DNA of 64,000 nucleotides from NCBI GenBank assembly GCA_021234155.1, contig JAJEKV010000035.1:7127891-7191890 (forward strand), read 5' to 3'. The notes beneath the pieces were generated by a model that was given only the letters and a program-made list of their open reading frames with translations, did not search any database and was not told where the DNA came from. This DNA comes from Isoetes taiwanensis. Its lineage: Eukaryota > Streptophyta > Lycopodiopsida > Isoetales > Isoetaceae. The position numbers were made by a program, and so were the translations under genes. Shown here piece by piece: positions 23,830-34,824 of this stretch (position 1 is the first letter of the stretch; the number at the start of each line of letters is the position of its first letter).

Positions 23830-25497
23830 ACCTTTTCCCCTATGGCATTAGCATATCCACCACTAATCGATGAAATCTCCTGTTTCAAAGATGCTATTTC
23901 TTTTCTGGCCTGCACAGCCAAAAATTCTCATGTTAATCAAACTGGCTATGCGCTCATCTATTATAGGCAAGGTTTGTAAGCAGAAAGAATGGACAAAAAG
24001 TTTTTTTCATTGTTTAAAAGTAGAAGCATACTTCTGCTATTTTTTTTTCATGTTCAACCTCCAGCTTCTGTATGTGTAGTTCATGGTCTTTCTCAATTTC
24101 TTCCATTTTTCTTTCAGTTTTCTTAGCCTCGAGCAATGTTTGCTGCAACAAGATAAGATGTCATACATAAGTTAGAGAATAGAGATAACATAAAATGTTA
24201 CATTTAACACTTCACATGCCTCTCTGTGTATAGCTATTTCATGCTTTTCATTGACTTCAGCCTCGAACTTAGAAATTGTCAGTCTTTTATCTTCCTCATG
24301 AGATTCCTGAAGTTCTCTAACCTGTAGCAAAAAATAACTTTAGCGTTGCTTGAGGTTGAGATAATTGAAAGGAAAATGAAGAAATTGAGAAAAACCAATA
24401 ATACATTTAGCAAATCTGGAGACAGAACATAAAACACATATAGCAGAGGTATGCTTCTTTTTACCAGATGTGCATGCTCCTGTTGAAGGCTTTGCAGATT
24501 TTTTGCAAACAGCGAGCTTTGTCTTGACAACTGTTCTTCATAGTGCTGCCTTGTAGATGATAACTCAGAATCTGCCTGGAATCTAAGATGGTAAGCATGA
24601 AGACATACTAACTTAATACTCAGTATGATAATTGACCAAAGAACCTTTTGCAGCTCCCTAGAGATCGCTTCTTTTGTCTCTATTTCGTATTTTCGTCTGA
24701 CATCATTTCCTGCATGAATATCCAGGATAGAGGACATAAACGTGATGGGTTTCCAGCCATGGTTATCCTACATGGGCAGAAATCTATGTATTTTACCTGA
24801 TCATTCCGTTGCGAAATCTCTTTCAAATGCCTTGTAAGTTCTGCTTGCTTTTCTTCGAGCTGATACTCTGATTGCTTCTTGATTTCTAGCACTTTTTTTT
24901 CAGTGGCAACCACCTGCGCTTGTATCTAGAATGGCATAATTTAATGGCATAATTAATTGGAAAAATGGGTTTCGCTAAACTTTTTCCAAAGTTTGTGATG
25001 GAAACCAATGCGCAAGCTTGTGAGCATACCTTGGTTTTCTGTTCCTCCAGCAGTTGTTTCTCCTCCTCAAGTTTCTGATTTGACATAGCTCATGGCATTC
25101 CTGACAAATACGGTTGACATCCGACTGTTGTGATATAATCTGTTGTTCCAATAAAGCAATGCTTTGCAACATTGCTTGCTCCTTTCTTTCCTGTTCAGTG
25201 ATTTTCTCTTGTAGTGCAATTTCAACAGTCTGGCTTGCAGCTTTCGTTTCTGAAACAATCTCCATTAAATCATCCTGCAAAATGAACGAATGTGTCTATT
25301 AAGTCATATTTCTAATCACAAATAACGCAAGAGGTAACTAACTTACCTTCTCTTTCTGTAAATCATTCATATGGGATAAGAATGACTCTGCCCTTTCTTC
25401 AAAAACTTGGACAGATTCCTCAAGTTTGCGTTTTTCAGTCAGCGTTCGAAGCTCATCTATTTGCATTTTGGAATCTGCAAAGCTTTCCTTCTCTTGC
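23830..25497 (-). pseudogene. ZYP1: ZYP1 synaptonemal complex protein, coiled-coil exons (copy A)
   Basis: A series of minus-strand exons with plant splice sites encodes a charged heptad-rich coiled coil. Exon limits in window order: about 25347-25497, 25030-25274, 24797-24925, 24646-24709, 24476-24577, 24213-24322, 24030-24142 and 23830-23910. The exon end KQAELTRHLKEISQRNDQ followed by the next exon NDVRRKYEIE is the distinctive ZYP1 pattern. ZYP1 is the transverse filament that links homologous chromosomes in meiosis. Only the central to C-proximal rod is present; neither the N-terminus nor the basic C-terminal tail was recognised. Exon 25030-25274 has lost four bases relative to copy B (near 25083), shifting its frame. 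Exon 25347-25497 lacks about 90 bases that copy B has, without breaking frame. At about 25497 it runs directly into a PPR gene. Confidence 0.75.
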
Positions 25498-26433
25498 ATA
25501 TGCAGTGATAAGAGATGTCCAGGAAGCCAAATCTGTCCGAGGCGTTTGCTCAAAAAATCTTAGTGCAACATTGAGCTGACCCTTTTGAATAAGTGCTTGG
25601 TTAATTGAGTTCCAAGAGACCACATTTCTGTGTGGCACATGCTCAAAAATTTCAAGTGCTCTTTCTAAAAGACTTGCTTGTGCATAAGTAGCAATCAAGG
25701 AATTTCAAGTGACCACATTGCGTATTGGTGCTTGTTCGAATAGTTGCATAGCTTTCTCAAACTGCCCCAGATGAGCATGGCCAGATATCATGATATTCCA
25801 TGAAACCACATTCCGGGCAGGCATTTGTTCAAACAGCTGGAAAGCCTCTCTGAGACACCCTTTCTGACAATAAGCTGAAATCATGATATTCCAAGCTCTT
25901 GCATCCCTATAAGGCATTTGATGACAAAGTTCCATGGCATCTTGGAGAAGCCCATGTTTGCATGTCTTGAGACCATTGAAGTCCATGAGATTACATCTTT
26001 TTCAGGCATTTGTTCAAAGAGTTGTTTTGCCTCTGTAAGCTTGTCATGTTAATTATAAGCCTCTAGCATAATGGTCCAGGAATAACAATTACGTCTTTCC
26101 ATGCCATCAAAAACTGCCCGGGCATTCTGCAATGCTCCACATTTGCCATACATCTGAATAAGATGATTTGTTAAATAAACATTTTGCCCTAGGTTGCTTG
26201 CCATCTATAAGAGCCTTTTCGTCAGCACATTTTCTTAAGATGGCAGCGAGGCGCCTTGTATCGTTACCGTTCTGTTCTCTTTCTCTAATGTTTGAAAAAG
26301 AATTTGCCACAGGCTTTCCCAAATAAATGGAAGAAGAAAACGATGGACATGACTTACCTGTCGATTCTTCCACCATGCGTAGCATTTTTGCGCTCTTCTT
26401 CAATACAAGAACCAACGAAGATGGTTGCAGCAT
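25497..26433 (-). pseudogene. PPR protein pseudogene fused to ZYP1 (copy A)
   Basis: From ATG 26433 downward the readable blocks are a leader with LAAILRKCADEKALIDGK, then NVYLTNHLIQMYGKCGAL, MERRNCYSWTIMLEAY, FEQMP.KDVISWTSMVS, MPYRDARAWNIMISAYCQKG, RNVVSWNIMISG and HRNVVSWNSINQALIQKG. These are pentatricopeptide repeats of the plant PLS type, which bind organellar RNA. A frameshift just after ALIDGK is shared with the other copies. This copy also has a stop after EAYN and a small deletion after TSMVS. The last repeat (LITAYAREGK) reads through into ZYP1 sequence in another frame. A TATATAAG-like box at 26531-26537 lies about 100 bases upstream of the ATG. Confidence 0.85.
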
Positions 26434-26530
26434 CAGCTCTCATCGAGGCGTTTCAGGAATCTCAGATGAACGTCAACAATAGATTTGCCAGGCATGCATT
26501 TTTTATGCTTGAATCCGAACCCGTTTATTG

Positions 26531-26537
26531 TATATAA
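26531..26537 (-). promoter_or_regulatory. TATA-like box upstream of PPR copy A
   Basis: The same short upstream segment (TATATAAGC on the plus strand followed by CCCCGCCCGCTTC) precedes three PPR copies, at 26531, 33647 and 34963, about 100-140 bases before each ATG. Being part of the duplicated unit, its conservation alone does not prove promoter activity. Confidence 0.35.
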
Positions 26538-26565
26538 GCAACCCCCGCCCGCTTCATTGAATAAC

Positions 26566-27190
26566 TTTTTCCAAAGTTTGTGATGGAAACCAATGCGCAA
26601 GCTTGTGAGCATACCTTGGTTTTCTGTTCCTCCAGCAGTTGTTTCTCCTCCTCAAGTTTCTGATTTGACATGCAAAGCTCATGGCATTCCTGACAAGTAC
26701 GGTTGACATCCGACTGTTGTGATATAATCTGTTGTTCCAATAAAGCAATGCTTTGCAACATTGCTTGCTCCTTTCTTTCTTGTTCAGTGATTTTCTCTTG
26801 TAGTGCAATTTCAACAGTCTGGCTTGCAGCTTTCGTTTCTGAAACAATCTCCATTAAATCATCCTGCAAAATGAACGAATGTGTCTATTAAGTCATATTT
26901 CTAATCACAAATAACGCAAGAGGTAACTAACTTACCTTCTCTTTTTGTAAATCATTCATATGGGATAAGAATGACTCTGCCCTTTCTTCAAAAACTTGGA
27001 CAGATTCCTCAAGTTTGCGTTTTTCAGTCAACGTTCTTTCTAGGGTTTGTTCAAGAGTCTTGAGCTCAATCTGTGCTGCTTGCTCCTTAGTAATGAAATT
27101 ATTTTCTCTAAGTTCTATATGCTTTTAAAGCTCATCTATTTGCATTTTGGAATCTGCAAAGCTTTCCTTCTCTTGCATATGCAGTGATAA
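26566..27190 (-). pseudogene. ZYP1: ZYP1 exons, copy B
   Basis: Tandem repeat of the ZYP1 block of copy A, offset by 1585 bp. The exon matching copy A 25030-25274 is intact here and reads ECHELCMSNQKLEEEKQLLE. The upstream exon (26940-27190) keeps about 90 bases missing from copy A, including KHIELRENNFITKEQAAQ, but a TAA stop follows MQIDEL. The left edge joins the PPR upstream segment of copy A at about 26565. Confidence 0.8.
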
Positions 27191-27447
27191 GAGATGTCCA
27201 GGAAGCCAAATCTGTCCGAGGCGTTTGCTCAAAAAATCTTAGTGCAACATTGAGCTGACCCTTTTGAATAAGTGCTTGGATAATTGAGTTCCAAGAGATC
27301 ACATTTCTGTGTGGCACATGCTCAAAAATTTCAAGTGCTCTTTCTAAAAGACTTACTTGTGCATAAGTAGCAATCAAGGAATTTCAAGTGACCACATTGC
27401 GTATTGGTGCTTGTTCGAACAGTTGCATAGCTTTCTCAAACTGCCCC
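27190..27447 (-). pseudogene. PPR fragment fused to ZYP1, copy B
   Basis: Repeats RNVVTWN...LLERALEIFEHVPHRNVISWNSIIQALIQKG...TDLASWTSLITAYAREGK, near-identical to copy A, with the same PPR/ZYP1 junction. Similarity ends abruptly at about 27447 inside the repeat LGQFEKAMQLFEQ, where unrelated sequence starts. Confidence 0.8.
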
Positions 27448-28165
27448 AGCCAGACTTGGGCCTTCCAGATCAAACAGTTTCGAGAGAGCAAATTCTGAGA
27501 CGCTTCGATATTCCAAGAAAAGTTTTTTTTTTCCCACTTCAAGCCGAGCCCTTCAGGCCCAACCAGATAGATATTGCTGATATCACCAAAGTAGCCCTGA
27601 TAAATCACCAAAAGCTTCTGTCGCTCCTTCTTCCTTCCCTTTCTTTTTCGATCCTTCGTTCCGGCGTTGCATGCCTTCCTCCGTTCCGCATGCCCTAATT
27701 CCACCTGTCGTCCTTTTCCTTAACGCCTCCCCACTCTCTTTCCCACAAGCTCGCTTTTCTTCATTCCAATTCCTTCTTTTTTCGATTTGTGTGATTTCGC
27801 CCCTGATCTTTGTCAGGAAATAAGTTTTCTTTCAATTTAGGGTTAGGGTTTTGATCGAATCATTGAGATCTTGAGTCTTCTTGGCGTTTTCAAGACATTG
27901 AGCTGTGCCCTTTAACTTCCGAATAAGGGGTTATGGTGTAGATAACGCCCTGGCCCGAGGGCATTACCGAAAAAAAAAATTGAGGGGCTATGGTAATTTC
28001 ATATATCGCAGATGGGCGCTCTAGTGAATTCCCAGCCATTAGATAGGGGAATATTCTGCAGGATATGCCCTCTAGTGCGATCCCATGCGTACACGTCATT
28101 GCGCAATGGGGTCAAACGCTGATGTGGCTCTATTTTCAAGGGCCCGTTGACATCCATTAGCAAGA
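27448..28165. other. Pyrimidine-rich leader-like sequence and MITE fragment
   Basis: 27600-27850 is CT-rich and ends with AGGGTTAGGGTTTTGATCG, a composition common in plant 5' leaders. No following plus-strand gene is recognised. The 27942-27994 stretch is a one-ended copy of the small MITE at 29383-29506. 28000-28150 shares diverged motifs with 30330-30400 (GAATATTCT...GATCC/GTCCCATGC...ATGGGGTCAAACG). Confidence 0.45.
27942..27994 (+). repeat. Single-ended MITE copy (ATAACGCCCTGGCCCGAGGGC)
   Basis: Matches the left end of the MITE at 29383, including ATAACGCCCTGGCCCGAGG, TTACCGAAAAAAAA and GAGGGxCATGG. No right-hand partner is visible. Confidence 0.6.
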
Positions 28166-28171
28166 ATTTGC

Positions 28172-29036
28172 ATGTCATTTTGACCTCAACATAGCAGTTT
28201 CCACTACAGGCTGCACTAAACCAGGAGCGGATGAAGCTTCTAAAAAAGGCTTCAACGAGGCTTGTCCCACAAGCTTCCTTGCAAGACTGGCGGCACATCC
28301 CAGCAGTTCGAGCTTCCTGATCACTTGCAAAGAGCAAATTGCATATCCCAATGAAGATAGCTCCTGTAAACTTTTCAGAAGATATGGTTTGCAAATGAAC
28401 CAATACAAACATTCATGCTTCCCTCGAATATTAGCACATTACAATAAGTTGCCCCACTTTTTGCCAAGAACACTTTCCTGTAAGTTGCTACATGTGTTCA
28501 CATTCCAACCCCTTTCAATGAGGAACCGAAACTACCAAGAGTTTGCCAGCCGTGAATGCCGAGGCTTCTTCAGCACCTGCAAAGAGAATGGACAAACAAA
28601 CCGGGGGATTTGAACCCCCTTCTTCCATTTTCAAAGGCTGCTTCACACATACAAAACATTCTGGCTTTCTGTAATGAAACTGAGAAATTAACCTTACGCC
28701 CCTACTTAAGATTTAATTGCCAGGAGTAATCGGCCTGCATTAAGCTATCATCAGATATGAGCCTATCAGAGAACCAACAACACAAATGATTGAAAATGCC
28801 AAGCTTACCCTGAAGCTCAGGATACGCCTGACTTGCTCTGAAAAGCTCCACGCCTCCTTCCTCTGAGGCCAAAACTGCTAGAAACCTAGCTAATTTCTTC
28901 AACCCTCTGATACGCATAAACGAAAACTCGGCCTTGGCATCCCGCAGCCCAGTCCTGATCGCCAATGCAACCTCCCGCTGCTGCCTCCGAAGGATAAGAA
29001 CCCTAACTAGCTCTGTTACTGCAGCAGAGAACTTCC
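28172..29036 (-). pseudogene. Unidentified helical (armadillo-like?) protein fragments
   Basis: Two minus-strand blocks look coding by composition. 28720-29036 reads GRKFSAAVTELVRVLILRRQQREVALAI..., then SFMRIRGLKKLARFLAVLASEEGGVELF. 28172-28408 reads ELSSLGYAICSLQVIRKLELLGCAASLARKL. Leucine-rich helix pairs suggest ARM/HEAT-like repeats, but I cannot name the family. Between them the frame is interrupted (stops near 28440-28540) and an intron may separate them. An ATG at about 29085 opens in another frame (MATSSLWARVD), so the 5' part seems broken. Confidence 0.4.
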
Positions 29037-29382
29037 GCCCTAACCATATCTACCCTAGCCCATAGGCTGCTCGTCGCCATAGCATCGTTAGGCCTTGCAT
29101 CAAACCATGGAGGCGCCACGCCCGACCGATGATGCAGCCGACTTTTTTTTTGCCCCTTTCTTCAGGGCTGATAACATACCCGTTATCAACCCTCCCTTCA
29201 CTTTCTAAAATAAGTTCGCTTGGAACTCGGTGGTGGTGGTCGACCCTAAAAAGAAAAAAACCTTCCCTAAAAACAGGGGTTTTAAATATTCCTTATTGCC
29301 TTATTTTCATACTCTTTTTGATACAATACAGCCCTTAAACCCTTATGTTATAAAAATACGCTTTCATGAACTAGCAAACTAT

Positions 29383-29506
29383 ATAACGCCCTGGCCCGAG
29401 GGCGTTACCGAAAAAAAAATTTGAGGGCCATGGCCAAAATGGCGAGGGTGTGCGCAGCACACCTGAGCTTTTTTTTGAGGTAAACGCCCGAGGGCCAGAG
29501 CGTTAT
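29383..29506. mobile_element. Small MITE with ~28-bp terminal inverted repeats
   Basis: The left end ATAACGCCCTGGCCCGAGGG and the right end, read inward ATAACGCTCTGGCCCTCGGG, are inverted repeats extending to GGCGTTTACC. The centre holds a palindrome GTGTGCGCAGCACAC. Its length is 124 bp. A third, degenerate terminus (TAACACCCTGGTTCGAGGG) follows at 29513-29531. No certain target duplication. Confidence 0.65.
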
Positions 29507-29509
29507 CGC

Positions 29510-31984
29510 CCTTAACACCCTGGTTCGAGGGTTTTCACTGCCCTGTTCTGGCAAACTCACCTCTGCCCTGGTCTAGTTCCTCTTTCATTGTAGATGTTAA
29601 TCTGGTAACGCAAATCCATTTCTCTTTATGTTTTTTTTTCCTTCAGATCCGGCATTCCGGCAATATGCTTCGGCAGGCCCCATTCCGGTGAGTATGACTA
29701 TGACTGTAAAAAAAGTGAAGCATGAATCTGCCACAAGGTTTTTCTTCAGAGATCCAGAGATTCCGGGCTATTCGGATTCATAGAGCTTCTGTAGAGGTTC
29801 AGAGATTCACAGGTTTTCGCTCCAGAGATTCCGAGCTATAAAGCTCCAGAACTGCTTCAGAGCTTGCAAATATTGCGAGCTATGGTGGAGCTTTGTTAAA
29901 ACAGCTTCGCCGGAAAAGGGTTTCCCCGTAACGTTATGCCTTTCTTCTCTTTTTCTGCCTTTCCTCTCTTTTTTTGGGTTTATGCCTTACAGAGCCATCG
30001 ACCTTCTCTGGAGCTTTGCCGGAACAGAGCGAAAAGAAAGCCCTATGGTGTTATGCCATTTTGAATCGATTATCAAAGGGTGTTACAGAAAATCTGCCTA
30101 AATTTTGAGACACGGACTCGTTATTAGCTGGTAACAGCTGTGAAGCCAACGGTCCAGATTAAATCTGACCGTGTAAACCCGAGAACCGGGGCGTCAATAG
30201 GAAATGGAGCCATCTTGGGTTGCGATGACAAAGGATTTTTCTTGCCCGGCATTTAATATCATTTGGGGTGTATTATCATTTGGGGTGTCTCACAATATTT
30301 TGTGACCATTACATCATGCAATATCCTGTGGAATATTCTATGGCGGTCCCTGTGATCCGTCCCATGCAAATTAAGATGGGGTCAAACGGCCCCATGTTGA
30401 CCCGATTTGCAAGGAGGCATTTAAAAACACAAATCCAATGGTTATCATTCACACGTCAAGTGCACAATATAACAAACATACTGAACTTCACCAGTCTGCC
30501 CTGTGCTCCAACAATGGAGCTATGTTTTGTATCTGCTCTAGCTATAGCGATGGCGTTGCACCGCACTAAGGCCAGAACATGGCTTTCCAAATCCGGTGAA
30601 GCATGAAAGTGCTTGACTTAAGATCCAGTGAAGCATGAAGGTTAATTCATGGAGCTTACCTTGTTTCAACCCTATTTCAACCATGGCTACAGCGATGGCA
30701 AATCTGGCAATCAATTGTCTACAACGATGCCAAATCCAGCAGTAGTCCCCTGTGGCTATTTCCAAGATGCCGGCCCAGTGTAACAAACATACTGAACTTT
30801 TCACAGCAAACCCTTGTTGCTTCTTCAGAGGAATTGAACCTCTGTGTTCCATTAGAAGACAGAACATAAAGCAACAACAACAGCCCATCCTTGGCTGCAA
30901 ATTGACCCTAACAAGATTTAACACAATCACAAATCTGCCGGATTAGCTCAATCACAAATCTGCCGGATTTAACAAGATTGTGGCCGAAATCACAAAGCCT
31001 AACTGCTGCGCTTTCCAAATCTAAAACATGTCGCAGGAAAACCGCAAGCCTGGCTATGGCTATGGCCAAACATGCAACTGAAGCTATGGCTTCCGGCAAA
31101 GGCCTGGCCGCCTCCACAAGAGTTGTCGCTGCCTTCCTAATGTGCCCGGCTTCTGGAACAAAAAAAAATAGAAAAAAAAATACAGAAAGAAAGAATAATG
31201 CTCCTATTTGGAATCCACCATGCCATCATCAACAAACTACGTATTTTTATATGAATACAGTAAAATACCTTAGACAATTTTATGTAATAAATGTACGCTT
31301 TGTGATTTTGGCCACATTACCATGTTCAACTACTTTATGATCAAATAAAAAAAGCTTACTCCATTCGCAAAATATAGACATTGGTATGTGTATGCCATGT
31401 GCTATGCTATTATGCTCACGTGCTTGTTGTTTAGCATTAGTTATTTTCACTTGACCATTCTTTGAACAAAGTTCTAGCATGTTATAGGCAAATGTGATTC
31501 TTTGTGACGATTTCAGTAGAAAGCTTTTTTGCTTTGTAATCTCACCAACAGAAAGGCTTGCAAACACCTCCTTAAACAACAAAATAAAGATCTAAAGTCT
31601 ATAATTGCCTTTGCTGTGGTTTTTAATGGCATTTGTGTTGCCTCTTAGTTTCTTTTGGTTTGCATCTGAAGTTCTTTTGTATGGTCTTTGTCGATGTTAT
31701 TTTATTGAAAGAAATGTGGTTTTCGTTTTTTGAAGTGGTGGTGTTTTTAAGGTGGTGTAGTTTTTGAAGGTGTGGTTTATAAGTAAGTGTATTTTTTTAA
31801 GGAGGTGTCTTTTTAGGAAGTATGGTTCTCTAAAGTGGTGTGATCTCTTAAGGTTTTTTAAAGATAATTTTGTAAGCACTACCATACAATCATTGCCCTA
31901 CTCTCATCCATATGACTCACCATGAAGTATCCATGTTGTCATTTCATGCCACATATCAAAATGTTCTTATGCTTATAAAAAGCA
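29510..31984. other. Stretch with local duplications, no gene recognised
   Basis: TAACAAACATACTGAACTT recurs at about 30470 and 30781. A 22-base block (CAATCACAAATCTGCCGGAT) is repeated back to back near 30930-30970. 31720-31860 is a GT-rich imperfect repeat of AAGGTGGTGT/GAAGTGTGG units. No conserved protein was recognised on either strand. Confidence 0.45.
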
Positions 31985-32720
31985 TATGAAGATCCCAAAT
32001 TGAATTGATTTGAATTGAACATTATCATCCATGAGGACTAATAAGTCTATCAGACCGTGCGCGCGCATGCGTGCATGGAAGGGAGGGAGGAAGGGAGGGA
32101 GAGAGAGAGAGACTTTTGGCATTTGGCAGATATCATGATATTCCATGAAACCACATTCGGGGCAGGCATTTGTTCAAACAGCTGGAGAGCCTCTCTGAGA
32201 CACCCTTTCTGACAATAAGCTGAAATCATGATATTCCAAGCTCTTGCATCCCTATAAGGCATTTGATGAAAACGTTCCATGCCATCTTGGAGAAGCCCAT
32301 GTTGTGCATGACTTGAGACCATTGAAGTCCATGAGATTACTTTTTTTTGCAGGCATTTGTTCAAAGAGTTGTTTTACCTCTGTAAGCTTGCCATGTTGAT
32401 TATAAGCCTCTAGCATAATGGTCCAGGAATAACAATTACGTCTTTCCATGCCATCAAAAACTGCCCGGGCATTCTGCAATGCTCCACATTTGCCATACAT
32501 CTGAATAAGATGATTTGTTAAATAAACATTTTGCCCTAGGTTGCTTGCCATCTATAAGAGCCTTTTCGTCAGCACATTTTCTTAAGATGGCAGCGAGGCG
32601 CCTTGTATCGTTACCGTTCTGTTCTCTTTCTCTAATGTTTGAATTTGCCACAGGCTTTCCCAAATAAATGGAAGAAGAAAACGATGGACATGACTTACCT
32701 GTCGATTCTTCCACCATGCG
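31985..32720 (-). pseudogene. PPR pseudogene copy C (first unit of a 736-bp tandem duplication)
   Basis: Minus-strand blocks equal the N-terminal half of the PPR in copy A: leader, LIDGK with the same frameshift, YLTNHLIQMYGKCGAL, EAYNQHGKLTEVKQLFEQMP (no stop here), an A-run frameshift after QMPA, VISWTSMVSSHAQHGLLQDGME, and WNIMISAYCQKG. It is cut at both ends: about 32110 on the C-terminal side, where a GA/GGGA-rich simple repeat starts, and at 32720 before the leader's start codon. Confidence 0.85.
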
Positions 32721-33510
32721 TATGAAGATCCCAAATTGAATTGACTTGAATTGAACATTATCATCCATGAGGACTAATAAGTCTATCAGACCGTGCGCGC
32801 GCATGCGTGCATGGAAGGGAGGGAGGAAGGGAGGGAGAGAGAGAGAGACTTTTGGCATTTGGCAGATATCATGATATTCCATGAAACCACATTCGGGGCA
32901 GGCATTTGTTCAAACAGCTGGAGAGCCTCTCTGAGACACCCTTTCTGACAATAAGCTGAAATCATGATATTCCAAGCTCTTGCATCCCTATAAGGCATTT
33001 GATGAAAAAGTTCCATGCCATCTTGGAGAAGCCCATGTTGTGCATGACTTGAGACCATTGAAGTCCATGAGATTACTTTTTTTTGCAGGCATTTGTTCAA
33101 AGAGTTGTTTTACCTCTGTAAGCTTGCCATGTTGATTATAAGCCTCTAGCATAATGGTCCAGGAATAACAATTCGCCTTTCCATGCCATCAAAAACTGCC
33201 GGGCATTCTCGCAATGCTCCACATTTGCCATACATCCTAATAAGATGATTTGTTAAATAAACATTTTGCCCTAGGTTGCTTGCCATCTATAAGAGCCTTT
33301 TCGTCGAGACATTTTCTTAAGATGGCAAAAGGCGCTTTGTATCGTTACCGTTCTGTTCTCTTTCTCTAATGTTTGAATTTGCCACAGGCTTTCCCAAATA
33401 AATGGAAGAAGAAAACGATGGACATGACTTACCTGTTGATTCTTCCACCATGCGTAGCATTTTTGCGCTCTTCTTCAATACAAGAACCAACGAAGATGGT
33501 TGCAGCATCA
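32721..33510 (-). pseudogene. PPR pseudogene copy D (second 736-bp unit, extended to the start codon)
   Basis: Repeats 31985-32720 with offset 736 and few differences, then continues beyond 33456 to the leader ATG at 33508 and the TATATAAG upstream segment (33647). It has additional small indels around 33170-33330 compared with copy C. Confidence 0.85.
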
Positions 33511-33675
33511 GCTCTCATCGAAGGATTCTTTGAGCCCAAAACTTGGCGTTTCAGGAATCTCAGATGAATGTCAACAATAGATTTGCCAGGCATGCATTTT
33601 TGTTGCTTGAGTTTGAATCCTAGTCCGAATCCGAACCCGTGTATTGTATATAAGCAAGCCCCGCCCGCTTCACCT

Positions 33676-33897
33676 GCAAAATGAATGAATGTGTCTATTA
33701 AGTCATATTTCTAATCACAAATAACGCAAGAGGTAACTAACTTACCTTCTCTTTCTGTAAATCATTCATATGGGATAAGAATGACTCTGCCCTTTCTTCA
33801 AAAACTTGGACAGATTCCTCAAGTTTGCGTTTTTCAGTCAGCGTTCGAAGCTCATCTATTTGCATTTTGGAATCTGCAAAGCTTTCCTTCTCTTGCA
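33676..33897 (-). pseudogene. ZYP1: ZYP1 exon, copy E
   Basis: Same exon as 25347-25497, including the copy-A type internal deletion (ELRTLTEK) and the flanking intron AAATAACGCAAGAGGTAAC. It therefore derives from a copy-A type unit. Its left edge is joined directly to the PPR upstream segment of copy D. Confidence 0.8.
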
Positions 33898-34824
33898 TAT
33901 CAAAGGATAAGAGATGTCCGTGAAGCCAAATGCAATGCGAGGCGTTTGCTCAAAAAATCTTAGTGCAACATTGAGCTGACCCTTTTGAATAAGTGCTTGG
34001 TTAATTGAGTTCCAAGAGACCACATTTACGTGGTGGCACATGCTCAAAAATTTCAAGTGCTCTTTCTAAAAGACTTGCTTGTGCATAAGTAGCAATCAAG
34101 GAATTTCAAGTGACCACATTGCGTATTGGTGCTTGTTCAATAGTTGCATAGCTTTCTCAAACCGCCCCGGATGAGCATGGCCGATATCATGATATTCCAT
34201 GAAACCACATTCCGGGCGGGGCATTTGTTCAAACAAATGGAAAGCCTCTCTCGAGACACCCTTTCGACAATAAGCTGAAATCATGATATTCCAAGCTCTT
34301 GCATCCCTATAAGGCATTTGATGACAAAGTTCCATGGCATCTTGGAGAAGCCCATGTTTGCATGTCTTGAGACCATTGAAGTCCATGAGATTACATCTTT
34401 TTCGGGCATTTGTTCAAAGAGTTGTTTTGCCTCGTAAGCTTGTCATGTTAATTATAAGCCTCTAGCATAATGGTCCGGGAATAACAATTACGTCTTTCCA
34501 TGCCATCAAAAACTGCCGGGCATTCGCAATGCTCCACATTTGCCATACATCCGAATAAGATGATTTGTTAAATAAACATTTTGCCCTAGGTTGCTTGCCA
34601 TCTATAAGAGCCTTTTCGTCAGCACATTTTCTTAAGATGGCAGCGAGGCGCCTTGTATCGTTACCGTTCTGTTCTCTTTCTCTAATGTTTGAATTTGCCA
34701 CAGGCTTTCCCAAATAAATGGAAGAAGAAAACGATGGACATGACTTACCTGTTGATTCTTCCACCATGCGTAGCATTTTTGCGCTCTTCTTCAATACAAG
34801 AACCAACGAAGATGGTTGCAGCAT
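33898..34824 (-). pseudogene. PPR pseudogene copy E
   Basis: Full-length equivalent of copy A with the same PPR/ZYP1 junction and the same LIDGK frameshift. Many extra one-base losses fall in runs (for example GCCGGGC for GCCCGGGC, CGGGA for CAGGA), so hardly any repeat stays in frame. The start ATG is at 34824 and a TATATAAG-like box at 34963. Confidence 0.82.

Noticed and set aside
25114-25302. Plus-strand frames across the ZYP1 exons
   Set aside because: Antisense shadows of the coiled-coil exons; same in copy B.
28595-28680. Possible tRNA on the minus strand (GGGGGTTCAAATCCCCC resembles a T-arm)
   Set aside because: No matching acceptor stem, D-arm or anticodon arm is found at the right distance.
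29640-31140. LTR retrotransposon
   Set aside because: Short direct repeats exist, but there are no long terminal repeats, primer-binding site, polypurine tract or gag/pol motifs.
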